Part shown: one piece after another, positions 50,350-59,131 of the stretch | How positions within the stretch are numbered: position 1 is the stretch's first letter | Layout of the letters: the number at the start of each line of letters is the position of its first letter | Source: Saccharopolyspora_D taberi | GTDB taxonomy: Bacteria; Actinomycetota; Actinomycetes; Mycobacteriales; Pseudonocardiaceae | Assembly: GCF_039534165.1 (NCBI RefSeq) | Contig: NZ_BAAAUX010000005.1 | Coordinates: forward strand, 284,724 to 348,723 | Direction of reading: 5' to 3' | Length of the DNA: 64,000 bases | Position numbers and translations under genes: made by a program | The notes under the pieces: generated by a model | Told to the model about the DNA's origin: nothing | Seen by the model: the letters and a program-made list of their open reading frames with translations, nothing else | Databases searched by the model: none

Positions 50350-51690
50350 TCAGACCAGGCCGAGCCGCAGCATCGCGTCCGCGACCGCGGTGAAGCCCGC
50401 GATGTTGGCCCCGGCGACGTAGTTGCCGGGCATGCCGTACTCCTCGGCGGTGGCGAAGCAGCGGGCGTGCACGTCCTTCATGATCGCCTCCAGCCTCTGC
50501 TCGGTGAACTCGAAGCTCCAGCTGTCCCGCGAGGCGTTCTGCTGCATCTCCAGCGCGGAGGTCGCGACCCCGCCGGCGTTGGCGGCCTTGCCCGGGCCGA
50601 AGGCCACCTCGGCGTCCAGGAACGCCCGGATCGCCTGCGGCGTGGCGGGCATGTTGGCGCCCTCGCCGACGGCGGTGCAGCCGTTGCGGATCAGCGTCGC
50701 GGCGTCGTCACCGGTCAGCTCGTTCTGGGTCGCCGACGGCATCGCCACCTGGCACGGCACGTCCCACACAGAGCCGTCCTGGACGTACTTGGCCCCGCCG
50801 CGCCGGTCGGCGTAGACGCCGATGCGCTCCCGCTCGACCTCCTTGACCTGCTTGAGCAGGTCGAGGTCGATGCCGTTCTCGTCGTAGACGTAGCCGGAGG
50901 AGTCCGAGCAGGCGACCACGGTGCCGCCGAGCTGGTGCACCTTCTCGATGCTGTAGATCGCGACGTTGCCGGAACCCGACACCACGACCTGCTTGCCCTC
51001 GAACGACTCGCCGCGCGCGGCGAGCATCTCGTCGACGAAGTACGCGCAGCCGTAGCCGGTGGCCTCGGTGCGCACCCGCGCACCGCCCAGCGACAGGTGC
51101 TTGCCGGTGAGCACGCCCGACTCGTAGCGGTTGGTGATCCGCTTGTACTGGCCGAACAGGTAGCCGATCTCCCGGCCGCCGACGCCGATGTCCCCCGCGG
51201 GCACGTCGGTGTGCTCGCCGACGTGCCGGTAAAGCTCGGTCATGAAGCTCTGGCAGAACCGCATGATCTCGCGGTCCGAGCGGCCCTTGGGATCGAAGTC
51301 CGCGCCGCCCTTGCCGCCGCCGATCGGCAGTCCGGTGAGGGCGTTTTTGAAAATCTGCTCGAAGCCGAGGAACTTCACGATGCCCTGGTAGACCGACGGG
51401 TGGAAGCGGAGCCCGCCCTTGTACGGCCCGAGCGCGCTGTTGAACTCGACCCGGAAACCGCGGTTGATGTGCACCTCACCGCGGTCGTCCTCCCACGGCA
51501 CGCGGAACACGATGAACCGCTCCGGCTCGCAGATCCGCTCGATGACCTTCTGCTCGGCGTATTCGGGGTGCTTGACCAGGACCGGACCGACGCTTTCCAG
51601 GACCTCGCGAACGGCCTGGTGGAATTCGGATTCGCCCCGGTTGCGCTGGACGATGTCGTCGTAGATCGGTTCGAGCTGTGCGTGCAGCAC
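50350..51690 (-). CDS. gdhA: NADP-type glutamate dehydrogenase
   Basis: This 446-residue enzyme interconverts glutamate and 2-oxoglutarate plus ammonia. The hexameric short-form features are all there: GPYKGGLRFHPSVYQGIVKF, LTGLPIGGGKGGADFDPKG with the catalytic Lys, DVPAGDIGVGGREIGYLFGQ, then the Rossmann motif VVVSGSGNVAIYSIEKVHQL, and ATQNELTGDDAATLI. Length and motifs fit the anabolic NADP enzyme. Start GTG 51690 follows GAAGGG. It could recapture ammonia released by the amine-degrading cluster, though the two are 17 kb apart. Confidence 0.97.
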   Translation of the reverse strand: MLHAQLEPIYDDIVQRNRGESEFHQAVREVLESVGPVLVKHPEYAEQKVIERICEPERFIVFRVPWEDDRGEVHINRGFRVEFNSALGPYKGGLRFHPSVYQGIVKFLGFEQIFKNALTGLPIGGGKGGADFDPKGRSDREIMRFCQSFMTELYRHVGEHTDVPAGDIGVGGREIGYLFGQYKRITNRYESGVLTGKHLSLGGARVRTEATGYGCAYFVDEMLAARGESFEGKQVVVSGSGNVAIYSIEKVHQLGGTVVACSDSSGYVYDENGIDLDLLKQVKEVERERIGVYADRRGGAKYVQDGSVWDVPCQVAMPSATQNELTGDDAATLIRNGCTAVGEGANMPATPQAIRAFLDAEVAFGPGKAANAGGVATSALEMQQNASRDSWSFEFTEQRLEAIMKDVHARCFATAEEYGMPGNYVAGANIAGFTAVADAMLRLGLV

Positions 51691-51848
51691 CAGATCACCC
51701 TTCTCTGCTGGTGAAAATCCGCGTCGAGTGACAGGAAAATCCCGAACGAGCCACGCCCGTTTGGGTGCCGGGTGTCAGCAGATTAACGATGTGCAACTGG
51801 CGTGCCTATGCCGCATTTCACCGCGCGCGCACTTGAACGATCATGGGA

Positions 51849-53246
51849 TCAGTTCAGCGGCAGGTTCAACAGCGCGTTCTCGACCAGCTCGGGCATCGCC
51901 GGGTGGATCCAGTACTGACCGCGCGCCATCGTGCGGGCGTCCAGGCCGAACTGCATCGCCTGGATCAGCGGCTGGATCAGGGTCGGCGCCTGCGGGCCGA
52001 TGATGTGCGCGCCGAGCAGCTGCCCGGTCGCCGGATCGGCCAGCAGCTTGGCGAACCCGGAGTGGTCCTCCAGCGCCCAGCCGTAGGCGATGCTCGCGTA
52101 GTCCTGGGTGGACGTGACGTAGTCGACGCCGCGCAGCTGGGCCTCCTGCTCGGTGAGGCCGACCGACGCGATCTGCGGCGAGGAGAACACCGCGTGCGGC
52201 ACGTACTGGTGGTCGGACTCGATCGGCGCGTCCGGGTGCAGGAGGTTGTGCTGCACGACCCGCATCTCGTGGTTGGCCACGTGCTTGAGCTCGTGCGCCG
52301 AGCTGATGTCGCCCAGCGCCCACACGCCGTCGACCGAGGTCAGCTGGGTCGCGTCCACCTTGATCTTGCCGCCGTCGCCGACCTCCAGGCCACCGGCCGC
52401 CGGGTCGAGCAGGTCGGTGTTGGGCACCCGGCCGGTGGCCACCAGCAGGACCTCGGCCTCCAGCGCCTCCGGCCCGTCCGGGCCCTCCAGGTGCAGCCTG
52501 GTCACCGTTGCGTCGCGCTCGACGCCGATCTCCTTGCGGTTCAGCCGCAGGTCCCAGCGCTCGGCCGCGAGCTCGGTGAACCGCTGCGAGACGTCGGCGT
52601 CCTCGGAGCGCAGGACCCGCCCGGAGCGGCCGACCATCGTGACCTCCACGCCCAGCGCGGAGAAGACGTGCGCGAACTCGGCGCCGACGAAGCCGGTGCC
52701 CAGGATGATCATCCTGCGGGGCAGCTCGTCGAGCCGCATCACCGAGTCGCTGGTGTGGTAGCCGACCGACTCGATGCCCGGGATCTCCGGCACCGCGGGC
52801 CTGCCGCCCGCGGCCAGCACGAACCGGTCCGCGGTGATCGTCTCGGTGCCGTCGCCGGTCTCCACGGCCAGCTGCTTGACGCCGGTGAACTTGCCCGTGC
52901 CCTCGAACAGCGTGACGTTCGGGTTGCCCTCGGCCCGGTACCGCCTGCCACCGGTGGCGATCTCGTCGATCCGGCCGAAGATCCGGTCGCGGATCTCCCG
53001 CCAGCGCACGTCGCGCAGCTCCAGGTCGACCCCGAGCTTGGTCCCGGAGGCGGGAGCGGCGGCCACGTCGGCGGTGTGGACGAACATCTTCGTCGGGATG
53101 CAGCCGACGTTCAGGCAGGTGCCGCCGTAGTTCCCGGTGCTCCCGACGCCCTTCTCGACGATGGCCACGTTCCAGTCGGCGAACCGGTCGTCCAGGATCG
53201 AGTTGCCGGATCCGGAGCCGATGATGACGAGATCGAAGTGTCGCAC
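51849..53246 (-). CDS. mtr: Mycothione reductase
   Basis: This 465-residue flavoprotein disulfide reductase recycles oxidised mycothiol. It begins VRHFDLVIIGSGSGNSILDD, typical of Mtr, and has redox-active GGTCLNVGCIPTKMFVHTAD. The NADPH motif is IILGTGFVGAEFAHVFSALG and the C-terminal His-Glu reads YWIHPAMPELVENALLNLPL. The start GTG 53246 is supported by AGGATGG upstream; an ATG five codons earlier lacks a ribosome site. Mycothiol is confined to Actinobacteria, which fits the window. A different frame of the upstream VanZ gene stays open through this whole gene. Confidence 0.95.
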   Translation of the reverse strand: MRHFDLVIIGSGSGNSILDDRFADWNVAIVEKGVGSTGNYGGTCLNVGCIPTKMFVHTADVAAAPASGTKLGVDLELRDVRWREIRDRIFGRIDEIATGGRRYRAEGNPNVTLFEGTGKFTGVKQLAVETGDGTETITADRFVLAAGGRPAVPEIPGIESVGYHTSDSVMRLDELPRRMIILGTGFVGAEFAHVFSALGVEVTMVGRSGRVLRSEDADVSQRFTELAAERWDLRLNRKEIGVERDATVTRLHLEGPDGPEALEAEVLLVATGRVPNTDLLDPAAGGLEVGDGGKIKVDATQLTSVDGVWALGDISSAHELKHVANHEMRVVQHNLLHPDAPIESDHQYVPHAVFSSPQIASVGLTEQEAQLRGVDYVTSTQDYASIAYGWALEDHSGFAKLLADPATGQLLGAHIIGPQAPTLIQPLIQAMQFGLDARTMARGQYWIHPAMPELVENALLNLPLN

Positions 53247-53260
53247 GTGTCCATCCTGCA

Positions 53261-54198
53261 TCAAGTGTCGGAAGCGGGGCGGTCCCGCGGCGGGCGTCGG
53301 TCACGTTCAACCCGGCGAGCAGGCCGGTGATTCCCCGCGCGCCCGGAATTCCGGTCACACCGGCCGCGTGCACCGCGCACCACACCGCCGCCGGGAGGTA
53401 CCAGCCCGCCTCCAGCATCAGGCCGACCCCGCCGATGCCGGTGAGCCAGCGCAGGAGGATCGCGCTCACCTGCGGCGCAGCACCGTCCGGGCGAACCGCG
53501 CGGAGCCGGACGATGTGCTGGCCGGGGCTGGTTCCGCGCCCGATCAGCGAGAGCCCGAGCAGAGCGCAGGCAGGTAGCGCTCCGGGCAGGCCGAAGCAGG
53601 ACGCGATGACGCCGAGCCAGCACAGGACGAGCAGGTCGCAGCACATGCCGAGCAGGCGGCGGTACGCGGTGACCGGGCGCGGCAGGTGCGGTGGCGCGGT
53701 GCTCCTCCGGCCGAGCGGCAGGCGCCGGACCAGGAGAGCACCGGCCAGCGCGCCCGCGGTGTTGGCGATCAGGTCGTCGACGTCGAACAGCCGGTACGCG
53801 CAGGGGTAGAGCGCCCAGATCCCGGTCGCCTGGGTCAGCTCGACCGCCAGCGAGACAGCGAGCCCGAGCAGCACCGCGCGGGCCGCGTTGCGCGCGAGCG
53901 CGCCGAGCGGGACGAACAGCGCGATGTTGAGTCCGAATTGGACGATCCCGCCGGTGCCGCCGAGCGGCACCAGCTGCGGTGGCCGGTGCGGGCAGATTCC
54001 CCGTGGTGGCAACGGAAGCAGCACGTAGGCGACGAGCCCGCAGGCGTAGAGCAGGCCCGCGAACCCGGCCGCGAGCGTGCGCGCGGGCAGTTCTCCGCGC
54101 AGCCGGTGCTCGCGCGCCGCGAAGGGCGCGAGCAGCAGCGCGGCCAGCGCCAGCGCGACCAGCGCCGCGATGACGGCGGGCAGTATCCGGCCGTTCAC
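53261..54198 (-). CDS. VanZ-like/RDD-family membrane protein with unresolved 3' end
   Basis: This ~310-residue protein joins a VanZ-like domain (residues 1-160, with helices such as ILPAVIAALVALALAALLLA and LSLAVELTQATGIWALYPCA and RLFDVDDLIANTAGALAGAL) to an RDD domain (TAYRRLLGMCCDLLVLCWLG, then RGTSPGQHIVRLRAV). It ends near ITGLLAGLNVTDARRG, where a stop is expected but missing: the frame stays open into the mycothione reductase gene to 51841. A stop exists at 53261-53263 in the neighbouring frame. A small indel, real or sequencing, is likely. VanZ relatives give low-level teicoplanin resistance; the role here is unknown. Confidence 0.7.
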
Positions 54199-54217
54199 CC
54201 TGACCTCCCGAAGCCGA

Positions 54218-54246
54218 CGGTGTCCGCGACGCGGTCGCGGACACCG
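54218..54246 (-). terminator. 13-bp hairpin upstream of the VanZ/RDD gene
   Basis: CGGTGTCCGCGAC, loop GCG, and exact complement form a perfect stem 20 bases before the VanZ/RDD ATG on the minus strand. It may be a leader hairpin or end transcripts coming from the PEBP gene. Confidence 0.5.
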
Positions 54247-54350
54247 AGCGGCGGCCGGGCGAACACGTCGTCACGTGAAAAGAGGCGCGAACACCCCGGC
54301 CTGATTCAGTTTCGGGAGGAAAAGCCGGATCCAGAGCCCGGATTCAGCTC

Positions 54351-54374
54351 TTCCGGGTGGAATTCCGCCCGGAA
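54351..54374 (-). terminator. Hairpin after the PEBP gene
   Basis: TTCCGGGTGG (54351-54360) and CCGCCCGGAA (54365-54374) pair over 10 positions with one wobble around loop AATT. It lies 12 bases beyond the PEBP stop on the minus strand. Confidence 0.55.
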
Positions 54375-54385
54375 GCAGCCGCGAC

Positions 54386-54931
54386 CTAGTGGGCGTAGGT
54401 CGGGGTGATGACCGCGCGGGCCAGCGTGTGGAAGGCGAGGTTGAAGCTGACCACGGCGGGGCTCGCGTTCTCGTCGACGCCGAGCTTGTCGGTGTCGACC
54501 GCGTGCACGACGAAGTAGTAGCGGTGCGGGCGGTCACCGGGCGGCGGGGCGGCTCCGGCGTAGGCGCGCTCACCCAGGTCGTTGGCCACGGCGAACGAGC
54601 CCGCCGGGACGCCCCGGCCGTCGCGGCTGCCCGCGTCGGTGGCCAGTTCGGTGACGTCGGCGGGGATGTCGACCAGCGCCCAGTGCCAGAACCCGCCGGG
54701 GATCGGGGCGTCCGGGTCGAAGCAGGTGACCACGAAGCTCCTGGTCTCGGCGGGGAACCCGCTCCAGCTCAGCTGCGGCGAGCGGTTCTGCCCGCCCGCG
54801 CCCATGCCGTCGTTGACGTGGGCAGGCGACATCGGGCCCCCGTCGGTCACGTCGGTCGAGGTGACGGTGAAGGACGGGACCGCGGGCAGCAGCGAGTACG
54901 GGTCCGGGTCGATCGGGCGGTCGAGGCTCAT
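54386..54931 (-). CDS. YbhB/YbcL family (PEBP/Raf kinase inhibitor-like) protein
   Basis: This 181-residue protein belongs to the phosphatidylethanolamine-binding family. The ligand pocket motifs are QNRSPQLSWSGFPAETRSF, VTCFDPDAPIPGGFWHWALV (the DPDAP and HW signature) and GAAPPPGDRPHRYYFVVHAV (the GxxPPxGxxHRY signature). No signal peptide is present, so it is cytosolic. Bacterial members have no settled role. ATG 54931 has AGGAAGCACG upstream. It stands between the VanZ gene and the divergent KDG-kinase operon. Confidence 0.95.
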   Translation of the reverse strand: MSLDRPIDPDPYSLLPAVPSFTVTSTDVTDGGPMSPAHVNDGMGAGGQNRSPQLSWSGFPAETRSFVVTCFDPDAPIPGGFWHWALVDIPADVTELATDAGSRDGRGVPAGSFAVANDLGERAYAGAAPPPGDRPHRYYFVVHAVDTDKLGVDENASPAVVSFNLAFHTLARAVITPTYAH

Positions 54932-55024
54932 CTCGTGCTTCCTCCTGCGTCGGGATCGGGGGCGAAGATCACTCGTTCGCCAGCGTAGTTGGGAGGTCGG
55001 GGGGATGTGTCCTGGCCGACGATG

Positions 55025-55037
55025 TGCACATAGTGCA
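55025..55037 (+). promoter_or_regulatory. Inverted repeat upstream of the sugar kinase operon
   Basis: TGCAC-ATA-GTGCA is a perfect 5-bp inverted repeat within the 168-base divergent space before GTG 55100. It overlaps a second small palindrome (GTGCAC). It is a plausible operator for a GntR, LacI or IclR regulator of the kinase operon; no such gene is adjacent. Confidence 0.4.
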
Positions 55038-55099
55038 AACGGTATGTGTATTTCGCAGACGGGAGTGGCTAGTCTGCGAACCGACGCGAGGAGGCCGAC

Positions 55100-56044
55100 G
55101 TGGCGGAAGTGCTGTGCCTGGGCGAGACCATGGCGCTGGTGGCTCCGGCCGAACCGGTCGCGCTGGAGGTGGCGGAGTCGTTCACCCTGGCCGCGGGCGG
55201 CGCCGAGTCCAACGTGGCCGTGCACCTGGCCGCGCTCGGGCACCGGGTCGAGTGGGCGAGCAGGCTCGGGGCGGATCCGCTCGGCAGGCGGCTGCTGGCG
55301 GCCGTCGAGCGCGCCGGGGTCGGCACCGGGCCGGTCGAGATCCGGTCCGACGCGCCGACCGGCGTCTACTTCAAGGACCCCGGTCCGGACGGCACGACGG
55401 TGCACTACTACCGGGCCGGTTCCGCCGCGTCCACAATGGACGAGAACTTCCTGTCCGACGAGCAGGTGGAACAGCCCCGCCTGCTGCACCTGAGCGGCAT
55501 CACGCCCGCGCTGTCGGCGGGCTGCGACCGGCTGGTGCGCCGGCTGCTCCGGCGCCGCGGCCCGGTCTCCTTCGACGTCAACCACCGGCCCGCCCTGTGG
55601 CCGGCCGAGCAGGCCGCCGGTCCGCTGCGCGAGCTCGCCCAGCAGGCCGACATCGTGTTCGTCGGGCTGGACGAGGCGACCGCGCTGTGGGGCGTGCGCA
55701 CCGCCGAGGACGTGCGGCGCGAGCTCGACCGCCCGCGCACGGTGGTCGTCAAGGACGCCGCCAACACCGCGACGGCGTTCGGGGAGGCCGTGGCCGTGGT
55801 TCCCGCGCCGAAGGTCGAGGTCGTCGAGCCGGTCGGCGCCGGTGACGCGTTCGCCGCCGGTTACCTGTCCGGGCTCCTGCGCGGCGATGACGGCGTGCGG
55901 CGGCTGCGCCGCGGGCACCTGCTGGCCGCGCACAGCCTGCTCAGCACCGAGGACCACTCGACGCCGCCGGACGCCGAGTCGATCGCCGAATGGCTGGCCT
56001 GCGACGACCGGACCTGGAACGACCTGAGCTTCAGCGCGGGCTGA
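55100..56044 (+). CDS. kdgK: PfkB-family carbohydrate kinase, probably 2-keto-3-deoxygluconate kinase
   Basis: This 314-residue ribokinase-family enzyme starts VAEVLCLGETMALVAPAEPV and has GGAESNVAVHLAALGHRVEW, the PfkB signature 1, and VEVVEPVGAGDAFAAGYLSG, signature 2 with the catalytic Asp. VYFKDPGPDGTTVHYYRAGS and SFDVNHRPALWP are characteristic of KDG kinases. It would phosphorylate 2-keto-3-deoxygluconate to KDPG in uronate or gluconate breakdown. GTG 55100 has GAGGAGG just upstream. It is 25 bases before a hydroxyacid dehydrogenase gene in the same operon. Confidence 0.85.
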   Translation: MAEVLCLGETMALVAPAEPVALEVAESFTLAAGGAESNVAVHLAALGHRVEWASRLGADPLGRRLLAAVERAGVGTGPVEIRSDAPTGVYFKDPGPDGTTVHYYRAGSAASTMDENFLSDEQVEQPRLLHLSGITPALSAGCDRLVRRLLRRRGPVSFDVNHRPALWPAEQAAGPLRELAQQADIVFVGLDEATALWGVRTAEDVRRELDRPRTVVVKDAANTATAFGEAVAVVPAPKVEVVEPVGAGDAFAAGYLSGLLRGDDGVRRLRRGHLLAAHSLLSTEDHSTPPDAESIAEWLACDDRTWNDLSFSAG

Positions 56045-56069
56045 AGCGCTTTCACGCGGAGGAGGAGCA

Positions 56070-56981
56070 GTGAAGATCCACGTCGGACCGGTCGCCGTGC
56101 CCGAGCTGGAGGAGGCGGTCCGGGCCGCCGGTGCCGAACTGGGTTCGGCGGAGGAGGCGTCCGCGCTCGTCTGGTTCGGCGCGGGGCCGGAGCGGTTCGC
56201 CGAGTTCGCGCATTCCGGGATCGAGTGGGTCCAGCTCCCCGCCGCCGGTATCGAGTCCTGGGTGGAAAGCGGTGCGCTGCGCGGGGGAATCCGCTTCACC
56301 TCGGCGGCGGGGACCTACGCCGAGACGGTCGCCGAGCACACCCTGGCGCTGATGCTGGCAGGCACCCGCCAGCTGCACACCATGGCGCGGGCAGGCCGCT
56401 GGGAGCAGCCGGAGGGCATCCGCTCGCTGTTCGGCGCGACCGTCGGCATCCTCGGCGCGGGCGGGATCGGCCGCGCGCTGATCCGGCTGCTGGCGCCCTT
56501 CGGGGTCCGGGTGCTGGCGGTGAACCGCTCGGGCAAGCCGGTCGACGGCGCCGACCGGACCTGGGCCGCCGACGACGCCGAGGGCGTGCGCGAGCTGCTG
56601 ACCGGGTCCGACTTCGTCGTCGTCGCGGCACCGGCCACCGCCGCGACGGCGAAGCTGGTCGACGCCGGGGCGCTGGCGCTGATGAAGCCGGACGCGTGGC
56701 TGGTCAACGTCGCGCGCGGGTCGCTGGTCGACACCGACGCGCTGGTCGATGCGCTGGCGGCGGGCCGGCTCGGGGGCGCCGCGCTGGACGTCACGGACCC
56801 GGAGCCGCTGCCCGCCGGGCACCCGCTGTTCAGCGAGCCCCGCGCGCTCGTCTCGCCGCACACCGCCAACCCGAAGTCCCTGCTCATCCCCGCTTTGGCG
56901 CGCCGGGTGGAGGAGAACACGCGGCGCTACCTCGCGGGAGAACCGTTGCTGGGCGAGGTGGATCCGGCGGCGGGCTACTGA
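56070..56981 (+). CDS. D-isomer-specific 2-hydroxyacid dehydrogenase
   Basis: This 303-residue NAD-dependent dehydrogenase has GATVGILGAGGIGRALIRLL as the cofactor motif and the catalytic Arg in LVNVARGSLVDTDALVDAL, Glu in LDVTDPEPLPAGHPLFS, and His in ALVSPHTANP. The first ~100 residues (HVGPVAVPELEEAVRAAGAE) are the substrate-binding half. It may reduce a keto acid made in the sugar-acid route started by the kinase upstream. GTG 56070 has GGAGGAGGA upstream. It follows the kinase gene by 25 bases. Confidence 0.9.
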   Translation: MKIHVGPVAVPELEEAVRAAGAELGSAEEASALVWFGAGPERFAEFAHSGIEWVQLPAAGIESWVESGALRGGIRFTSAAGTYAETVAEHTLALMLAGTRQLHTMARAGRWEQPEGIRSLFGATVGILGAGGIGRALIRLLAPFGVRVLAVNRSGKPVDGADRTWAADDAEGVRELLTGSDFVVVAAPATAATAKLVDAGALALMKPDAWLVNVARGSLVDTDALVDALAAGRLGGAALDVTDPEPLPAGHPLFSEPRALVSPHTANPKSLLIPALARRVEENTRRYLAGEPLLGEVDPAAGY

Positions 56982-57025
56982 TTCCGTTCCCGGTGTTCGT
57001 GATCCGCCGGGAAACGCCGGGAAAA

Positions 57026-57064
57026 CCGTTGCCGGCAACGGAACCCGCGATAGTCCACAGTGGA
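57026..57064 (+). promoter_or_regulatory. Two palindromes upstream of the first serine protease gene
   Basis: CCGTTGCCGGCAACGG (57026-57041) is a perfect 16-base palindrome with the central CG of LacI-family operators. TCCAC-A-GTGGA (57054-57064) is a second, 13 bases on. They lie 180-220 bases before ATG 57246, in a 264-base space without a gene. Confidence 0.45.
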
Positions 57065-57245
57065 TTTTGTAGCTCGCGCGAGTGATCTTTGCCGGTGTGT
57101 GTCACCTGTTCGAGTGGTAACCCGGGGTCCGGCTGAATCGAAATCGGGCTGGGCCGCTCTCTCTCGTGGACACTTTGTCGAGCCGGAGGCGGGACCGGTC
57201 GCCGAGGACCGGGCCGGAGGGCTCCGGGGGGAGGAGAGCAGCGAG

Positions 57246-58046
57246 ATGGCACGGACGTTGCGTCGGAGCTGGCCGTTTCTGGGGGTGGCCGGGGCGGCGG
57301 TGCTGTCGTCGGCCCTGTTGAGCCCGATGGCGGCCGGGGTGGAGACCGACACGGTGACCTCGAAGATCGTCGGCGGGCAGCCGGCGAGCATCGCCGACCA
57401 CCCGTGGGTGGTCTTCCTGACCGATGCGCAGGGCAGCCAGCGCTGCGGCGGCACGCTGGCCGCGCCGGACAAGGTCGTGACCGCCGCGCACTGCGTGCAC
57501 GGCGAGAGCAACGACGCGGTCCAGGTCGTGGCGGGGCGGCAGAAGCTCGACGGCACCGACGGCACCGCGGCCAAGGTGACCAACATCTGGGTGCACCCGA
57601 ACTACCAGAGCGCGAGCGGCGGATCGGACGTCGCGGTCCTGACGCTCGACCAGCAGGTGGCCGGCGAACCGCTGCCGGTGGCGTCGAAGTCCGACTCCGG
57701 GCTCTACGAACCGGGCACCCCGAGCACGGTGCTCGGCTGGGGGCGGACCGCGGAGAACGGCCAGCAGTCCAACGAACTGCTCAAGGCGGACGTCCAGGTG
57801 CTGGCCGACCAGGACTGCTCCACGCCGTACGGCGAGCAGTACAAGCCGGACACGATGACCTGCGCCGGGGTGCCCAACGGCGGCGTGGACGCCTGCCAGG
57901 GCGACTCCGGCGGACCGCTCGTCGCGGGCGACAAGCTGATCGGGATCGTCTCGTGGGGCAACGGCTGTGCGCGGCCGGGCAACCCCGGTGTCTACACCAG
58001 GGTCGCGACCTTCCACGACGACATCCAGGCGCAGCTGGGCGGCTGA
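57246..58046 (+). CDS. Secreted trypsin-like serine protease (S1 family)
   Basis: This 266-residue exported S1 protease has a signal peptide with RR (ARTLRRSWPFLGVAGAAVLS), then a short propeptide ending at K40, before mature N-terminus IVGGQPASIADHPWVVFLTD. The catalytic triad is H82 (VVTAAHCVHG), D128 (SGGSDVAVLTL) and S221 (CQGDSGGPLV). D215, six residues before the Ser, fills the base of the specificity pocket, so cleavage after Arg or Lys is expected. GGAGGAGAG precedes the ATG. It is one of two paralogues four kb apart. Confidence 0.95.
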   Translation: MARTLRRSWPFLGVAGAAVLSSALLSPMAAGVETDTVTSKIVGGQPASIADHPWVVFLTDAQGSQRCGGTLAAPDKVVTAAHCVHGESNDAVQVVAGRQKLDGTDGTAAKVTNIWVHPNYQSASGGSDVAVLTLDQQVAGEPLPVASKSDSGLYEPGTPSTVLGWGRTAENGQQSNELLKADVQVLADQDCSTPYGEQYKPDTMTCAGVPNGGVDACQGDSGGPLVAGDKLIGIVSWGNGCARPGNPGVYTRVATFHDDIQAQLGG

Positions 58047-58059
58047 CCACCAGGCGTTC

Positions 58060-58095
58060 GACGGGGCCGGGGCGTGCGGGCGCCCCGGCCCCGTC
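58060..58095. terminator. Bidirectional 15-bp hairpin between protease and LysR genes
   Basis: The 15-base arms 58060-58074 and 58081-58095 (starting GACGGGGCCGG) pair perfectly around TGCGGG. It lies 13 bases after the protease stop and overlaps the LysR stop codon at 58094-58096. Confidence 0.8.
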
Positions 58096-59005
58096 ATGTC
58101 CGGGGGACCAACCCCAGCTCGGGCCCGAGCTCGCGGGACAGCTTGGTCGCGACGCTGCGCATCAGCCGCACCTCGGGTCTGCGGTCGCCGGTGCGGGTGG
58201 CCAGCACGCTCTGGTCCCAGGGGGCGTCGACCACCGGCACGAACGCCGTGCCCGGCCAGGGGTAGTAGCGGGTGAAGGACGCGAGGCTGGACCCCGCGCC
58301 GCGACCGAGCGCGGCGCTGGTGAGCACGTCGTGCGGGGTGAGGGCGGTGTCCGGGATCCGCCTCGGCGCCTCGCCGCCGCGCGCCGCGGCGAAGTAGAGG
58401 TAGTCGGTGAACGAGCGCGGGGTGTGCTCGGGCATGCTCAGGAACGGCAGGTCGAGGATGTCGGCCAGCCGGACACCGGGCGCCTCGGCCACCGGCCAGG
58501 AGTCGGGGACGACGACGACCCGCTGCTCGGTGGTCAGCACGTCGACCGTGATCCGCTCGTCGACCGGGGCGGGCCGGACGAACGCGACGTCCACCCGGTC
58601 CTCCAGCAGCGCCGACTCGCCCTCGCTGAAGTCGAGGGTGACCACCGCGATCCGCAGGTCCGGCCGGGCGCGCCGCAGCGCGCGCATCGACGCCGGGGTC
58701 AGCTCCGCCGAGCCGTGGCCCATGATCCCGACCCGGAAGGGCCGGTCGTCGACCCGCAGGTCGGCCAGGTCCGCGGCGGCCGCGTTGGCCGTGTCGATCA
58801 GCACCCTCGCGTGCTTGACCAGCCGTTCGCCCGCTGGCGTCAGCTCCACCGGCGCGCGGGTCAGCAGGGTGCTCCCGAGCTGCCGTTCGAGCTGCTGGAC
58901 GTGGCCGGTCACCGCGGCGCGGGACAGGTAAAGCCGCGCGGCGGCCCGGCCGAAGTGCTTCTCCTCGGCCACGGCGAGGAAGGAGGCCAACCGCCGCAGA
59001 TCCAT
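58094..59005 (-). CDS. LysR-family transcriptional regulator
   Basis: This 303-residue protein is a LysR-type regulator. The winged helix is LRRLASFLAVAEEKHFGRAA then ARLYLSRAAVTGHVQQLERQ, LGSTLLTRAPVELTPAGERL. The effector-binding domain begins at FRVGIMGHGSAELTP. It is divergent from an MFS gene with 126 bases between starts, the usual arrangement for a LysR protein and its target. The ATG at 59005 gives the standard start MDLRRLASFL; an upstream in-frame start is not conserved. Confidence 0.93.
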   Translation of the reverse strand: MDLRRLASFLAVAEEKHFGRAAARLYLSRAAVTGHVQQLERQLGSTLLTRAPVELTPAGERLVKHARVLIDTANAAAADLADLRVDDRPFRVGIMGHGSAELTPASMRALRRARPDLRIAVVTLDFSEGESALLEDRVDVAFVRPAPVDERITVDVLTTEQRVVVVPDSWPVAEAPGVRLADILDLPFLSMPEHTPRSFTDYLYFAAARGGEAPRRIPDTALTPHDVLTSAALGRGAGSSLASFTRYYPWPGTAFVPVVDAPWDQSVLATRTGDRRPEVRLMRSVATKLSRELGPELGLVPRT

Positions 59006-59131
59006 GCGCTCAAGCGTAATTCGCGAGGGCACCTCGGCCGGTGTAAGGCCGCACACCCACGAAGGGAGCAGCGTTCACGTTTTCCGAACGAGGGGTGCGT
59101 CCGCGTCCGGCGCTGCCGTGGACTGGCGGAC

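Noticed and set aside
51841..53246. Extension of the VanZ/RDD protein over mtr as a real 785-residue product
   Set aside because: The extension is Arg/Gly/Ala-rich like typical out-of-frame GC-rich DNA, while mtr itself is fully conserved there.
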